DNA of 64,000 bases, taken from Anopheles merus (taxonomy: Eukaryota > Arthropoda > Insecta > Diptera > Culicidae). The stretch's first letter is position 1. Each line of letters opens with the position of its first letter. Below are positions 44,829 to 57,661 of this stretch, piece after piece. The DNA lies in contig NC_054083.1 in NCBI RefSeq assembly GCF_017562075.2, positions 39,167,255 through 39,231,254 of the forward strand, given 5' to 3'. A program made the position numbers and the translations under genes. Below the pieces are notes generated by a model. The model did not search any database, had not been told where the DNA came from, and worked only from the letters and a program-made list of their open reading frames with translations.

Positions 44829-45013
44829 GGCCGCAAATACACGACGCGCGTTTCCGCGGGCGCGTTTAAACGCGTATAACAGTTCCGCAGAGATATCCAG
44901 CTGGGTATCTCTGCGTTTCCACGGTAGCGCGTTCGAATGACATTTCATTTCTATGGCTGGATTGTTATACGCGTTTCCGCGGGCGCGGAAACGCGCGTCG
45001 TGTATTTGCGGCC
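44829..45013. mobile_element. PIF/Harbinger-like foldback MITE with TAA target-site duplication
   Basis: The two ends are near-identical inverted repeats of about 55 bp, starting GGCCGCAAATACACGACGCG. TAA occurs on both flanks (44826-44828 and 45014-45016), the TWA-type 3-bp duplication of PIF/Harbinger elements. A second perfect palindrome, GCAGAGATA...TATCTCTGC, lies in the centre. The whole 185 bp is unusually rich in CG dinucleotides for this AT-rich flank, and it has no coding capacity. Confidence 0.9.
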
Positions 45014-45016
45014 TAA

Positions 45017-46309
45017 TAGTACAGCAGAAGGTTCAACTAGACACACAGGAAAATGGCACACAAACACACACACACAGATAGAAAAACAACTCATATGCGT
45101 CATAATTTATATCTACTTCAAAAAGCTAGAGCAAAACGGCATTTGCGGAAACGGAGATTGTACGTCAAGTAGTGCCGGTGGAGGCAACAGGAAGGGATGC
45201 AGGATGGGAAAGGGCGGCAAACATGCATGCCAAACATTAATGCGGGCCGCATCATCCACATGCGTCTTGGGTTCCGCGAGGAGATAGAGAGCGATTCCCC
45301 TGTGCTGCTCGTGTGTGTACTCTGCTGGAGCCAGTTATATCTTTTGAGTTGATTAGCAATGGTTTCTGCGCATTGGAGCTATCGTCGTCGTCGTCGTCGT
45401 CTTGTGTGGTGTAAGTTTTTCGCAACCGCCGCCAGATTGTGCTGAATGATGATGTTGGGTGGGGGTTATGGGGCAGCTAGCTACTAGCGCGCTCTCCTAG
45501 TAACTTGGGCGAAGGTAGCAGTAGCGAGCGGGGTCCGGTGGTGGCGGCGATGGCAACAACGACGAAACAATTATTGTATTTTATTCTATTGGTAATAAAT
45601 GTACTATTATCTAATACGAATGGCTAATCGTGTTTAATGTGAGAGAAAGCCGTTAAATCTATTTTATTTTGATTTAATGTATCATTTAGTTAGAGAAAAA
45701 CATGTTGACGGAAATTAAAATTTTGAATGATTTTTTATATCTTTAATTCAGACTATTGTAGCTCATGTCGACATGAAATCTGTTATAATGAAATAAAAGA
45801 ATAAAAATTATACCAACAGATCTGTAGAGAAAACAAGTAATGCTGTGCATACATTTTTGTCACGCACTGTAAATCATCAACGTACACATAGCAGTAGAAA
45901 CACCCTTAATCTTTTAACAAAAGGGTTTCGTAGAAATGTTTCAATACTGTGTTTGCTTACTTGAAAACTTTAATCGAAATAGACTCTTAAAGTGTGTTCT
46001 GTTAATCTGATTTGATAATAGGGAAGAATATTCATAAAAAAATGCTAAAAATAATTCCTTTCAATAAACAAAGCACTACACAGCAATTGTCAAAAGCAGT
46101 TTTACTTCGATGGCATCTGTCAGCTTCTATGACATGGCGTCACCTGTCCTTCACACGCTTGTTCGGCATTGTTATTGTTTTTGCAATCGCCCAGTTAGTC
46201 CTTCTGGGCTGTAAACAGCTTTTCTATTCGTGGTAAAATAAGAGCGGAAAGCGCGGATAAACCGTTACCGTTGGGACCGCAAAACAGCCCACTGCTTGGT
46301 GCAATCAGG
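45017..46309. other. Peflin 3' flank and ZMAT2 promoter interval
   Basis: Mostly AT-rich, with a (TCG)n run at 45382-45401 and AATAAA near 45595. No coding exon is supported. The ZMAT2 leader is at the right end. Confidence 0.55.
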
Positions 46310-46994
46310 ATGTCGTCAATGCGGCCGGACGATCATCGTCGGAAGTGGGACCGGAAGGAGTACGAAAGGCTCGCGCACGAGCGCATTCTTGCCAAGGATA
46401 AGGGCAACGAGGACGATGGTAAGATGGCTTGCCGTGGCATCATATGCTTCCTCCCCCTTGGTTGCGAATTTTAACCTGTTGATTGGCATTTTTTTTTTTA
46501 AACCAGGAGAGCCCGTCACGAAGGAGCTGCTCAAGCAGCGCGAATACAAGGTCGACCTGGACAGCAAGCTGGGCAAGAGCATGGTCATCAACAAGAGCAC
46601 GCCGTCGTCCCAGTCCGGCGGCTACTACTGCAACGTGTGCGACTGTGTCGTGAAGGATTCGATCAACTTTCTCGACCACATCAATGGCAAAAAGCACCAG
46701 CGCAATCTCGGCATGTCGATGAAGGTGGAGCGCAGTTCGCTCGACCAGGTGAAGGAGCGGTTCAAGATTAACAAGAAGAAGACGGAAGAGAAGAAGAAGG
46801 ACTACGAGCTGGAGTCGCGGGTACGGGAAGCCAAGGAGGAGGAGGACCGCTACCGGGAGTATAAGCGCGACAAGAGAAAAGAGCGCAAGCGAAAGCACGA
46901 CGAGGACGAGACGGATCCGGACCTGGATGCGGGCAGCTCGGAAATGGCTGCCATTATGGGATTTGCCGGGTTCGGTGGATCGAAGAAGAACTGA
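46310..46994 (+). CDS. ZMAT2: Zinc finger matrin-type protein 2 (spliceosomal Snu23)
   Basis: Two exons, 46310-46418 and 46507-46994, give 198 aa against 199 in human ZMAT2. The ATG at 46310 starts MSSMRPDDHRRKWDRKEYE. A matrin/U1-type C2H2 zinc finger has its ligands at about Cys78, Cys81, His94 and His100 (YYCNVCDC...DHINGKKH). A long Lys/Glu-rich helix follows (INKKKTEEKKKDYELE), and the conserved end is EMAAIMGFAGFGGSKKN. The yeast orthologue Snu23 is a B-complex factor that acts in 5' splice-site activation. The second exon is strongly GC-biased at third positions. The likely poly(A) signal is AATAAA at 47347-47352. Confidence 0.97.
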
Positions 46995-48387
46995 ACACGG
47001 GTTGGGATTTTCCCGTTCCTTTCCGCCCCACTCCCACAATTTCCTTTTCCTCACCAGAGCAAGTGGCTTACGAGGGTCACTACTACACCAATGCCATGGA
47101 CCTTTCCGGTGGCGTCGTGGAGGGAATATTCTTCTGGTTTCCGTCGCATGGTTTACTGAGCTCACCGATAACTAAACACTAAATACCATACAGGCGAAAT
47201 GGACGTGCTTTACAGAACAGGAGGGTTAGCAGCGTCTCCAATGCGTTGCTGCTGCTGCTGCTGCTGCTGGATCTGTTCAAACCCCCCGTGGTACTAATAA
47301 CTCGTATTTGACCTATTATTGTAACTGACGAAGGAATGTATATTAGAATAAACTTTATTTTAAAAACCAAATTGGGTCTCACCCACAAGTCGTGTTTCGT
47401 TTCACATTATTCGGCTGGTGCGCAACTTTATTTGTAGTTCAATTGTTAAATAGCACAAATTGTAGCAAATATTTTGAGTAGAAATTCTCGCACAATCCCT
47501 CGCTTCCTATTTGTCCTCTACCTTTCTGCCCTGGCTTGACGTTGTGGTACGCTCATTGTTGCAAAGGACGGCGCCAAGAGAAAAACGGCCCTTACAAAAC
47601 TTCTATTGTATATAAGAAGAAAAAAAAAACATTCAACAGGCGATATTTATGTATATCATTTGCAATAAGCACATCTTTGTAAATATAGATTCGCAACATC
47701 TTCAAACAGTTTCAAATGCCCCGGCAGCAGCGTTCAAGTCTTGTGCATTTTCTCCATTGCGCCACACTTAATATCGGAAGCACGCCGTACATCTTTTCAA
47801 AGAAGCACATATTATTATTGAGTAAATTGTTGCATTATTTGTTTTGTTTCTGTTGTTTCGTTTCTTTGTTCTTTGTATTTGAGCGTTAGAATCGTGCATC
47901 AGTGATCGTGATAGTCAGTAGTGTAAATGCTTTGTTTCCGTTCCATTCTGGATCGGTGATCGGGTTGTTTCCGTTTGGCGAAATTATTACAATTACGATT
48001 AAGATAGTAATTTAAGTAAATGGTTACGACGACCGAACGTAAGCAATTAACCGGATGTGCATGGCCGAAATAATTATACTATTTAAGTAGATGAGATTTA
48101 TCGTTGGGGCGTTCAAAACTTCTCCTTTCCACCCGCGGGCGATTGTGAGGTGCATCATTATTGAAAGACGTTCCATAATACAAACAGCCTTAATGGCCGG
48201 CACGCCAATGTAGATAAATATCGATGTAGCGGAAGATGTAAATATTTAAAAGGGAAGTTTTACCCTTAACTTTTTAAATACACTTTATAGTTAATACAAA
48301 AAAAATAATGAAAAACCTTACTCTCTACTTGTTTCATGCCCTTGCGCAAACCTTTGTCGCGGTGGCGTACTTTGTGATGAATGATCC
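46995..48387. other. ZMAT2 3' UTR and convergent SLC44 3' flank
   Basis: Holds a (CTG)n run at 47247-47269, the ZMAT2 poly(A) signal at 47347 and about 1 kb of AT-rich DNA leading to the SLC44 stop. No coding exon recognised. Confidence 0.6.
47247..47269. repeat. (CTG)n trinucleotide run in the ZMAT2 3' UTR
   Basis: About seven to eight GCT/CTG units between the ZMAT2 stop and its poly(A) signal. Non-coding in the ZMAT2 transcript. Confidence 0.9.
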
Positions 48388-51287
48388 TTATGCTTTACTG
48401 TTTTCCATCTCCGCCTGCAGGAATTGGGCGGAAAAGGGTTGCTTCGTGATCGGGGTAAGCTGCACCTCCTGCATCGGTGCCTCAACTGCGTCCTCTTCCG
48501 GCGCTTCGCCCAGCAGCCGTGCCAGATTGCTTTCCTTCCAGCGGCCGCTGTTGCCGTTGATGGTGCGATCCTCGCACACGCACAGGAACAGCGTGTCAAC
48601 CACCATCTGGAGGAGAGAATGAATGAGAGAATTAAGCGCTTATCTGCGAATAAAATTGTCCCATTATCCCCATACCTCGTAAAGCGACAGAATAATGTGA
48701 GCGATGAAGAACGCAAACACGGTTATAATGATCACCGGCGCCATGTAGAAGTGCAGGTCGGGATTGTCGCGCAGCAGCAGGATGCTAATCAGCCCACAAA
48801 TCGATGCCACCGCCAGCTTGCCAAGGAATAGGACAAAATCACCAATACCATTGATGGTGGCGACCTGCAGTGCGTTCGTGACGAGTGCATTCCAAGCCTG
48901 GGAAATGGGAGCCGTAGAAGAAGCAAGAAGAAGATCAATCAAAAAGCCATTAATTGCCACCCTAAGGTCCAGCGAGCCGCACGTACAATCTTTGCAGCGG
49001 GACAGAAGTTAACACCCTCGATCGCGATCACGGTGTACGCGTTGTGGTTGAGGTAGCGGATGAACTTCTCCAGCAGCCAGAAGCTACAGATGCAGCACCG
49101 CAAACAGCAGCTAGCACATTCCGATCCTTCCTGCTGGTGGCGCTTCAATCTGCAAACGAATAATGGGTGGAATTCATTTTAAAAACCTCTCTCTTTTTTG
49201 CTGTTGAATGTTTGCTTTTTTTACTCACTTCGCGTAGAGGTAGGTAAGGATGAGGCGGGGGATTTTGAAGATCGTAATAATGAGCGAACCCTTCGCAACG
49301 GACCCAAGATGGTACTTAACGAGCTTGGCAATCGCGAGCAGGACGGGCGAATCGGTCGGCTTGCGGAAGTACCAGAAAGCGACGGCACCGGCAATGGCTA
49401 GCTGCTGGCAGGCGAAGATAAACTCACTCGTCCAGATCAGCCCAATGATGTAGATCCACAGCATGTGTCGCAGCACGTTCACGTCGTGATATTCCACCAA
49501 TTTGAATGCTGTGTTGTGGGGGGAAAATGTATACACTTAATTGCATCTAGAGCGACCACGTTTCCTTCCATTGCAGTTACTTACACTTGAAGCTGGTATC
49601 ATTCTTCCCCGCCAGCTCCGGCTTCAGCTTTGGATCGTTCGCAATCGAAGCACTGTCCTCGAGCTGGGCCAACGGAAGCAACGGCTTCACGCCGGGATAG
49701 TTGGCGGTGGCCAAGCAAACGACCACCACCACCCAGAAGGCCAGAAAGATCGACAGTGCGAGAAAGGCGAGCAGCGGCGGTCCGGCCAGCCCCGGCAGCT
49801 GCAGCATACACTTGCCCGCCTCCTCGAAGAGGGCCGCCAAGCCGGTCAGTTTCTCGCGCAGATAGTAGATTACCACGAGCAGTATGATCATGATGCAGGT
49901 GGCAGCGATCGCGAGCACGTAGATCGTGGCCTCGTTCCGCACCAGCTCCTCCAGGTAGGACAGCTGCTGGTCGGTGTCGAGCGTGTGCTTGGCCTTGTAG
50001 TAGCTCCACCACAGCACACCCGTAATGCCGACGCTGGCCACCACCACGATGATGCAGATCAGCCACGACACGATCGTCGCGAGCCAGTGCAGCAGCGCAA
50101 TCATCACGATCGAAAACACCAGGCTCAGCGCACAGATCAGCACGATCGTGGGCCACGCCTTGTACAGATCGCTAAACACCTGCTGCGTCGCCTCCCAGGA
50201 GTTGATCAGTGCGTACATCTTCTTCACCTGCTGCAGCGGCGCGTTCACGCCGGTCGGGATGCAGCGGTGCAGTACCGGCGCCGACTGGTACACCGGGAAC
50301 GGTGGGCACGGCCCATTGAAGTCGAAGTACTTGGACCCCTGGTTCGCTTCCTGCGTTTGCAGCATGCTCATGTTGAAGTCGTACCGGCAGAGCTTCGTCT
50401 TGCGGTCCTCGTAGTAGCGGTACAGTTCGGCCGCGTTCAGCAGCTCGCGCTGGGGACATTCCTTCACGCAGATCTTGAGCGTGTGGCGCAGCTCTTTGAT
50501 GTCGAGGAAGAACAGGTACGGTTTGTCTTCCGTGTTCATGCCGGACAGGGGAAAGTTGGAGAATTTGTCGTTGCTGCGCACGCCGCACGTGTTGCCGAAC
50601 GAATCGTACCCATTGATGATGCGTAGCGGATTGCCGTAGATGAAGGAAAACACTGCAATGACGATCTGGGTGGAGGGAGTGAAGGGAAGAAAGGAAAACA
50701 TCAGTTTTGTGTGTCAGCAGTGTGTGTGTGTGTGTCGGCATTCGAAGGGGTCGTAACACGGTTGGTGGTGGTGGATCATTAAATTTGACCTTGAAGAGTG
50801 AGCGAGTGGAGTTTGTTTTACCCCTTTTTCATTTTGAAACAAGCGACACTCCTTCCGTGGGGAAGTTATTGTCAGGGTCAGGGTGCGATGGAAAACCCAT
50901 ATGTTGCATGTGGCAGGTAATGGGAATTAAAACAAGAAGGGGACAACACCCCAAAACGATTGCATGCCACGGCTTGCTTGGGGGAGCAATCGTGTCAATA
51001 CACTGTAATTAACTGCACGCACGCGCTTCGATGCAAACTTCGGTTAATAATAGATACAAAGGATTCATGCTGGTTTAGAAAGAAGATGATACCCGGGGCA
51101 CATTTTCCGATGGGTGCTAGATGCGCCCATTTCTTCCAACCCCAATCTCCCCTCCCCCCACACACAAACTTTTACGTACCAACGCAATCCAAAAGACAAC
51201 GTACAGAACAAGCCAAAAGATGTCGGTGGGCGATCGCACCGTCACCGGCTGCACTTGCTGGTCGGGCTTGCTCTCGAAGCAACCCAT
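48388..51287 (-). CDS. Choline transporter-like protein (SLC44A1/CTL1 type)
   Basis: Six exons: 51287-51180, 50665-49585, 49508-49229, 49149-48987, 48897-48676 and 48606-48388. They total 2073 nt and 690 aa, all in phase. The start MGCFESK resembles the MGCC start of human CTL1. A first membrane segment spans exons 1-2 (FWLVLYVVFWIAL and IVIAVFSFIYG), followed by the conserved NGYDSFGNTCG and a large Cys-containing extracellular loop (about residues 60-190). Some nine further hydrophobic segments follow. WIYIIGLIWTSEFIFACQQL, YHLGSVAKGSLI and SLYEMVVDTLFLCVCEDR are SLC44 signatures. CTL1 proteins move choline across plasma and mitochondrial membranes. The start faces the DUF4806 gene across 512 bp. 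Confidence 0.95.
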
Positions 51288-51799
51288 ATCGTGGCAGAAT
51301 CACTCTCGTGCTGGGATATCGTCCGGACTGCGTCCAACTACTGTTTCACTTCGCTGACAGGGGCGGGCGTTGGTGCTAATTGCTTCCTTCCCCGTTTCGT
51401 TCAAAACATTCCACCAAGATGACGCGATCCCGGCACCAAAGGCTGTTGTTATTGCTGCTGTTGGCGTCGCTTCTTCACCCAGCAGCTGTCAAAGTCGGGC
51501 TTTGCTGTTGTTTGCACGAGTTTTTTTTTTGTGCACGTCGTTCGTGGAGCTCGATGAAGAGACGAACCACTGTGCAGCTTCGAGCGCGATGTAGAGTCCG
51601 CTGTCTCCCTTCCGCTTGCAGGATAGAGCGAGTGAGTGTGCGTAACTGTCAAGCGCGGGATCGGCGAAATGTACACAAACAAAACCATTCGCAGCCACAG
51701 CGCGCAATGTGCAGTTTACTCACGGGTTGGCAGGGTTTTGGCCGAATTTATCTATTAAGTTTGCACTCTTGAAGGATTCGTACGATTGCTGATGTTACC
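51288..51799. promoter_or_regulatory. Divergent intergenic promoter region (SLC44-type and DUF4806 genes)
   Basis: The two start codons are 512 bp apart and point outward, so both leaders and promoters must fit here. I see no clear TATA box. Frames on both strands within it show no family resemblance. Confidence 0.55.
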
Positions 51800-53059
51800 A
51801 TGAGCACCACGAAACCGACACCGACAAGGCTAAAGAAGAAAAAGCCGCCTGCCAATGGTGAAACGGCAGCTCGCAGCGTAAAGAAGGTTTCGGCGGCGGA
51901 GCTGCAAAGTGCGTATAACACCATGTCATCGATTTTAAACCGTTTAATCTCTACAACCCGTTCACAAACTTTCCTTGCAGAGCTAATGACTACGCAGGGA
52001 CAGCCAGGCAAGCCGGACAAATTGATTTGCGTAACCAAGGTACCTCACGGTACGGTTTCAGGTCAGTACAATTGAAAGGCACTTTAGGCTTGCCAGACTG
52101 GGCCGGACTTATCTCAACATCTTTGGGCCTTTCTTCTCAGACACCAGCGCACCGAGGCAAGCGATAAAAGCTGAGCCCAATTGGAAACATAACCCGCTAT
52201 CGGAGGAAGAGACGGGTATAGTTAGCTCTTTTTCCGATTCCACGGATGAAGACGACGATTTTTCCGAACTGGTCGTAACGCCATGCACGCCTGTCAAAAC
52301 GATGGAAGACTTTGAGGACATCATTGGTCGGTATTGTTGGTAGCGCTGGCAATGAGCTGTATCCGTATTAATGTACATTTGATGTGTTGCAGGATACGAC
52401 GTATGCAGAGGCGAAATCGACGATGACACACCGATCGTTACCACCAGGCGAGAGCTACGAGAGATTATAAAAGGTTAGCATATTGGCCAGTCGATGCTAA
52501 AAGGTGGACAGGCACGTTAACACACGGTTGGCATCTGTATGCTCTATTTACAGACGCTTTTCAGACCCACTTGCGTCCGATAAATACCCGGTTGGCCAGT
52601 ATCGAGGGTTCGATCGGTTTGCTGTTGAACAGTGTCGCTGTTCCCAACGACGGCGAGGTGGAGGACTATAGACCGACGGCAAACTCGTTCGAATTTAAAA
52701 TCATCGACAACAGCGAGGATCTGGAGCTGTTGAACGAGCGTTTGGAAACGGATGAAGAGTACGCCAAGCAGCTGCTCCAGTGGCTGCAAGCGCGGCTATG
52801 CACGAATGAGAGCAAAAAACGCATGTCCAGAGCGCTGAGTGCTATGTTTACCCTGGAGTTTCTCTGTACCGTTACCTGGACCGGCAAGGGGAAGCAGGCT
52901 AAACTAGCGATGTCACGGTACAAAGCGGTGATTCAACTGTTCAAAACAATAGGCACTACCCGCCACTGTACGATTGATGATCGAGCGGTGGCAGATTTTT
53001 TCATTGTTAAGCTACGCTACACAGGGTTTAATTTAAAACGACAAAAAGATAAAAAATAG
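51800..53059 (+). CDS. DUF4806 domain protein, function unknown
   Basis: Five exons, 51800-51908, 51981-52061, 52141-52326, 52393-52473 and 52554-53059, encode 320 aa. Every junction is phase 1, a regular architecture. The start is very basic (RLKKKKPP), consistent with a nuclear localisation signal. The middle is acidic (DSTDEDDDFSE). The C-terminal third (about 195-290) has the DUF4806 pattern: ELLNERLETDEEYAKQLL, then MSRALSAMFTLEFLCTVTWTG and SRYKAVIQLFKTIG. DUF4806 is found mainly in insect proteins, sometimes in expanded sets, and its biochemical role is unknown. An AATAAA at 53383-53388 is a likely poly(A) signal. Confidence 0.85.
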
Positions 53060-54745
53060 CAAAAAGAGTTTGCTTTGCATTTGTAACATTAGGAGAGTAA
53101 AGCATCGTTTTACGCTAGATTAAATGTTTTAAATGTATTCATGTAGTGATCGATAAGTGTAAAAAGACAGTACACATCTTTAAACTGTGCAATTACTGAT
53201 GATTTCATTCGAAATCGTACAACATTGTCTGACTAGCGTTCTAGTGCTAAATGTCATGAACGTTTGGGCAACAGTTTTGAAATACTAATGACGAGTTTCA
53301 CGCAATGGGAGTATGTTTTGTTGTGTAATTGTAACAAAAATTAATGTATTTTTGTAATTTAGAACAGTTTTGGGATCGGCCCAATAAAGAAAGACAACAG
53401 ATCAGCGATAGTATAATTCGTTGCTGAGGCTTCCAACTTCTCCCATCACCAATTAAATGTTAGCAAAACTCACTCTCACAAATGGTTCATATCTTTTAAC
53501 AACCAAAATCATACAAACATCTTCATTCTGATCGCACGCATTGAAAAGATCAACTTTTAAGACCGTTTTTTCGCTCGTTTACCGCCCCATTTAAATGTGA
53601 AAAGAAAAACAAATCCTGAAACATCAACAAACAGCGCCATCTAGTGCAAACGATGCGTACTGAAAACAGACAGCTGTTGTCAGGACGGTTTGCTACTTGG
53701 GGGCGGGGTAACGATGAAGCCATATTCGTAGGCTATTCCAAACGAATCGGACCAGCCCGGCCGATCGTTCGCCGTTTTTTATGCATGCACTCTTGCGCCC
53801 GAGCTGTCAAACGCGGCCGATGGTGTAACTTTCTAGCGACACCCCGTCCGCTGCATCACTCTGTGCAATATTTACCATTCATTGTTCGTCCGTCGGTCAG
53901 CTATTGCGCCTCTCAACCAGGCAAGGTGATACGCTGCCGCTAGCACTGTGCACTCTACGCTGCAACTGCGGGTCGGTGGGAATCAGAGGCAAAGGGTTCG
54001 GTGGAGCAAAGCGAAGGAACGAAGAAAAAAGTCACGACAAGAACGCCGAGTTCCTCCTCCGAGTGACCGCTCACCGAGAGGGCGTGCGAAGCGTGGTAGT
54101 ACGATGGTGTGGAAGCAATAGAAATTCGTTCGATGCGTACGGAAAGGGCAAAATCATCGCAAATGTCAAAGTGAGGCGAAAGCGTATCGCACTTTTTTTT
54201 TCCTCCCCGCACATCCCTGCACGACGTACACAGATTTGTCGAGTGAATTGTGGCAAACGCGAGGCAAACGGCACCGCAGATTAGATTAGAGCGAATCCGA
54301 TTCCCACCGCAGGGTGTGAAGGAAATTTTCTAGCGTTGTTTCTAAACCGTTCTGCCTGTGTGTGTATGTGTGTGTGTGGTGTGGTGCTTTGTAAGGAGGT
54401 GCCTGTTTGAGAAATTCTCTTTGTTTCTGTCCTTGCCTACTGTCTGCCTGCCTGCTGCTTGCACGTACGAAACGAAACGCAAGCAAACGAGTGTGCGACG
54501 TGAGAGGGCAGTCAGTGGTGGTGGTGCTGGTGGCCACGACAGTGTGTGCAAGCGGGTGCCAGTAAATTAGTGGCAAACGAGAGGGGGAGTGTGTGTGTGT
54601 GTGTGTGAAAGGAGCGAGAAAGAGAGAGTGAGAGAGAGAGCGGGGCAGGGATTGCACCAACACACCGAGCAGCGGCCGCAAGTGCAATTTTTTCTTCGTG
54701 TGTGCGCAACACTCAACGCTCGCGTACACAATCCGGAAGTTCGCG
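53060..54745. other. Intergenic DNA and 5' leader of the TMEM55-type gene
   Basis: No supported exon. GT-rich and GAGA-rich runs (54590-54640) lie in the presumed leader just before the ATG at 54746. They explain several overlapping frames. Confidence 0.55.
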
Positions 54746-56721
54746 ATGGATGGTGAATCGGAAAAACAGCCGCTCCTGAAGCAAGCAGCACAGCAACAGT
54801 CGCAGGAATCAGGATCAGTGCAGCGTAAGTAGCAGCAGAGGGTGGGTTGGGTGAACGGGCTCGCGCACACTTCCGGGCCCGGGAAATCGGATTTGCGGTC
54901 GATCGGGCTCGGCGGGTTCTCTATCCGGGCGTGTTCCCCCAAAAACCGAGGGCCGTTCTTTACTCGGGAATCTAGAACAAACGCTTCAATTATGAGTAAT
55001 GGAACGTGGTGCGTGATGGGCCCTTATCAAATGTTAGTAAAATACTTGCGTGAAAACTTAATCTCTCTCCGTTGAATTTACCGTAGGCCGTTGTGGCTGC
55101 TAAAACACCGAAAAAGCGTTCTAGCGAGAAGCGGAGGATGGTTTGTCATTTCTATTACATTTTTTTCTATCTCTCCCCCGACCGTGTTTTCTGTTCCCCT
55201 GCATCTAGAGCGCTGCGGGTTATGCGATGAGTCAGCCCTCAGTTGTTTGTTGTCTCTTTCGGACCAGCGCTGCAAGCTATACAGCTCTCTCGTTGCTGCT
55301 CCGTTTGTGTGCAGGAGGCAGAGGGCAAGGAGACCGCGCTAGGGCTTGACGAATGAAAATCACCGGTTAAATTAGCTTACAGAAGGAAACTGTGGGCTTG
55401 TTTTGCTGGATGGTTGCGGGGAACAAAACATGAGTCAGGGAGGAGGGGGGGGGGGTGAAGTGTAGGCAGCGGTTTGTTTCTTTTGTTTTTATACACCAGT
55501 GCCTTCCGCTGCTGCTTATCAGCTGCTGGTTGGTGGTGGGAGAGAGCTCTGTGCCTACTGCGAACCGAAAACGATTGTGGCATTACCGCGTCCCACCGTG
55601 CCTCCATCATTGGACGCGTGCAGATAGCAGTAGGCCCCGGGGACGACGGACCTGCCAGCCGTTGACTGGTGGTGATGTGGTGAAACAGTCAACTCTGCCA
55701 TGCAAACATTCACCGATCGACCCTCATCCTTTTCCTCCCCTTGGGAATCGACCTTATCGCCATCTCACGAACGATTACTTCATCCTCTAATATCATCGTT
55801 TTAACAAATCATTTATTGCATCAATGACCTACGCCAATTTATCGGTAAAAAGAATGTGTCAGAAATAAACCCTCAAGTTTCTAATGAGTAAAAATTTAAT
55901 GTTTTGCTACTTCTCTCTTTGCGATCAGCACTATTTAACCATTTGCTTTCCATTTTTTTCCCGGTTTTCCATTTGCAGCGGTCGTGAATGCATCCCCGAT
56001 CGGGCCGGACGAGGTACCACCGTCGTATCAGCAGGAGCAACAGAATAGTATTATCGTGACGTGCCGCGTGTGCCAGGCACTGATCGACATCTCCTGGAAG
56101 AAGGAACAGCACGTCGTCAAGTGTCTGCAGTGCAACGAAGCGACGGTACGTAGAGGATCTTTGAGAGAGAGGGGTAGAGGGCTGAGGAAGCCGGAATGCT
56201 GTGCAAGTAAGCTGCCGCCGCCTGACCGCAGCTGCTCAATTTACTTGCATGTGCAGTTTTTGCTTTTCTGTCCTGCTGCTCCACCACTCCACAGTGCAGG
56301 ATCTTAAGCCGCAGACCCAAACACCGAAACGCCTCTGTGTGTGAAGCCTTTTTTTACTGGTCAAAACAGCACCACCGGTCGGACTGGACGATATTTGTTT
56401 TGTTTCACCCGGAATCCCAACTCCCCACACTGTGTTTGTGTGTCCCCTGTGTGGCTGTGTTGGCTGGCTTTGGTACAATGAAACATGATCCACTTAATCC
56501 ACCCAGGCCCAGTGAGTTTGCTGGAAATGTTCCTGTTCCTTCGCTGGGTATATGATATACTAACACACACGCTGCTGCGCTGTGCTGCAAGTATGTTTGA
56601 TGATGGCGGTGAGGATGGAAAACGAGATAGCTATTGACGCTTGTGGACACGTTCTCGGGCGGCTTCACGGGACGGGTGTTTCTGTTTAATGTAGGCTTTC
56701 CTGTGGTTCCGTGGGTCTCTC

Positions 56722-56769
<48 letters not shown>

Positions 56770-57661
56770 CAGCTGGATTGGACATTTCGAGCTATACACA
56801 GGCGCTAACCTTTGTCAGATGCATGTCTAAGAAAAACCTTAGAAGTTAAGTTGCTAAGCTTGAAATTGAGCCCAATTTTCAGTACCATAGTAAAGCAGGG
56901 GATACCCCATTACCACCCATCGGCCACATCCATTTTGATTGCTACAATTTTCACCTTTCCCCCCCTCCCTATCTCTTCTTCTAGCCCATTCGAAATGCAC
57001 CGGCCGGCAAGAAGTACGTACGATGCCCGTGCAACTGTCTGTTGATTTGCAAGAGCTCTTCCCAGCGGGTGGCCTGCCCGCGGCCCAACTGCAAACGCAT
57101 CATCAATCTGGCCCCGAGCCCGGTCACGCCGCCGCTGCTCCCAATGCCCGGCATGTGCCGCGTTACCTGCGGCCACTGTCACGACACGTTCTTGGTACGG
57201 CCGCCGTCCAGCGATATTGTCCAGCGTTGCCCTGCCTTGCCGCTTTTACTAACCGCTTTTACTTTCTCCCATTTTAAAACAGTTTGATACGCTGAAGAAC
57301 AATCTGGCGAGATGCCCGCACTGTCGCAAGGTGTCGTCGGTCGGGGCCGACTTTTGCCGCAAGCGACGCAATCTACACTTCCTTGGTGGAATTATATTTT
57401 TGGCAATCGGTATCGGCGTTACATTCGCCACCTACACCTACGTGAGGGTAAGTTTCTCCGTCGGTCCGTCCTCCCTTTCACGCGTGCTCTTCCACACTAA
57501 CCCTCTCTCCACTGTGCACTTCTTTGCAGGATTATGGTGGCATATTTGTGGCGTACATCAGCCTTTATCTCATCTCCGTGCTGCTCTTCGCGAAGGCGCT
57601 CTACTACTGCTCGCTCAAGATTAGCAACATTGATGGGCCGTTTACAACGGTCACTTCTTAA
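54746..57661 (+). CDS. TMEM55-type phosphatidylinositol-4,5-bisphosphate 4-phosphatase
   Basis: Five exons, 54746-54824, 55979-56145, 56985-57194, 57283-57447 and 57530-57661, encode 250 aa. The N-terminal tail (MDGESEKQPLLKQ) has an acidic dileucine-like sorting signal. Paired CxxC motifs follow (CRVCQAL, CLQC, CPCNC, CGHC, CPHC), suggesting metal binding. The phosphatase-like CX5R motif is CKSSSQR at residues 104-110, as in the vertebrate family. Two C-terminal membrane segments are near 185-205 and 210-232. Mammalian relatives (PIP4P1/2) reside on late endosomes and lysosomes and were reported to remove the 4-phosphate of PI(4,5)P2. That catalytic role has been questioned. Introns 1 and 2 are about 1.15 and 0.84 kb; intron 2 has a long GT repeat. 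Confidence 0.95.
56723..56762. repeat. (GT)n microsatellite in TMEM55-type intron 2
   Basis: About 20 GT units, nearly pure, within the second intron. Confidence 0.97.

Noticed and set aside
49541..50626. A 361-codon open frame antisense to the SLC44-type exon 2
   Set aside because: The composition is Arg/His/Gln-rich with repeated HHH/RQ patterns, a shadow of GC-biased codons on the true strand. The sense strand has unmistakable SLC44 motifs.
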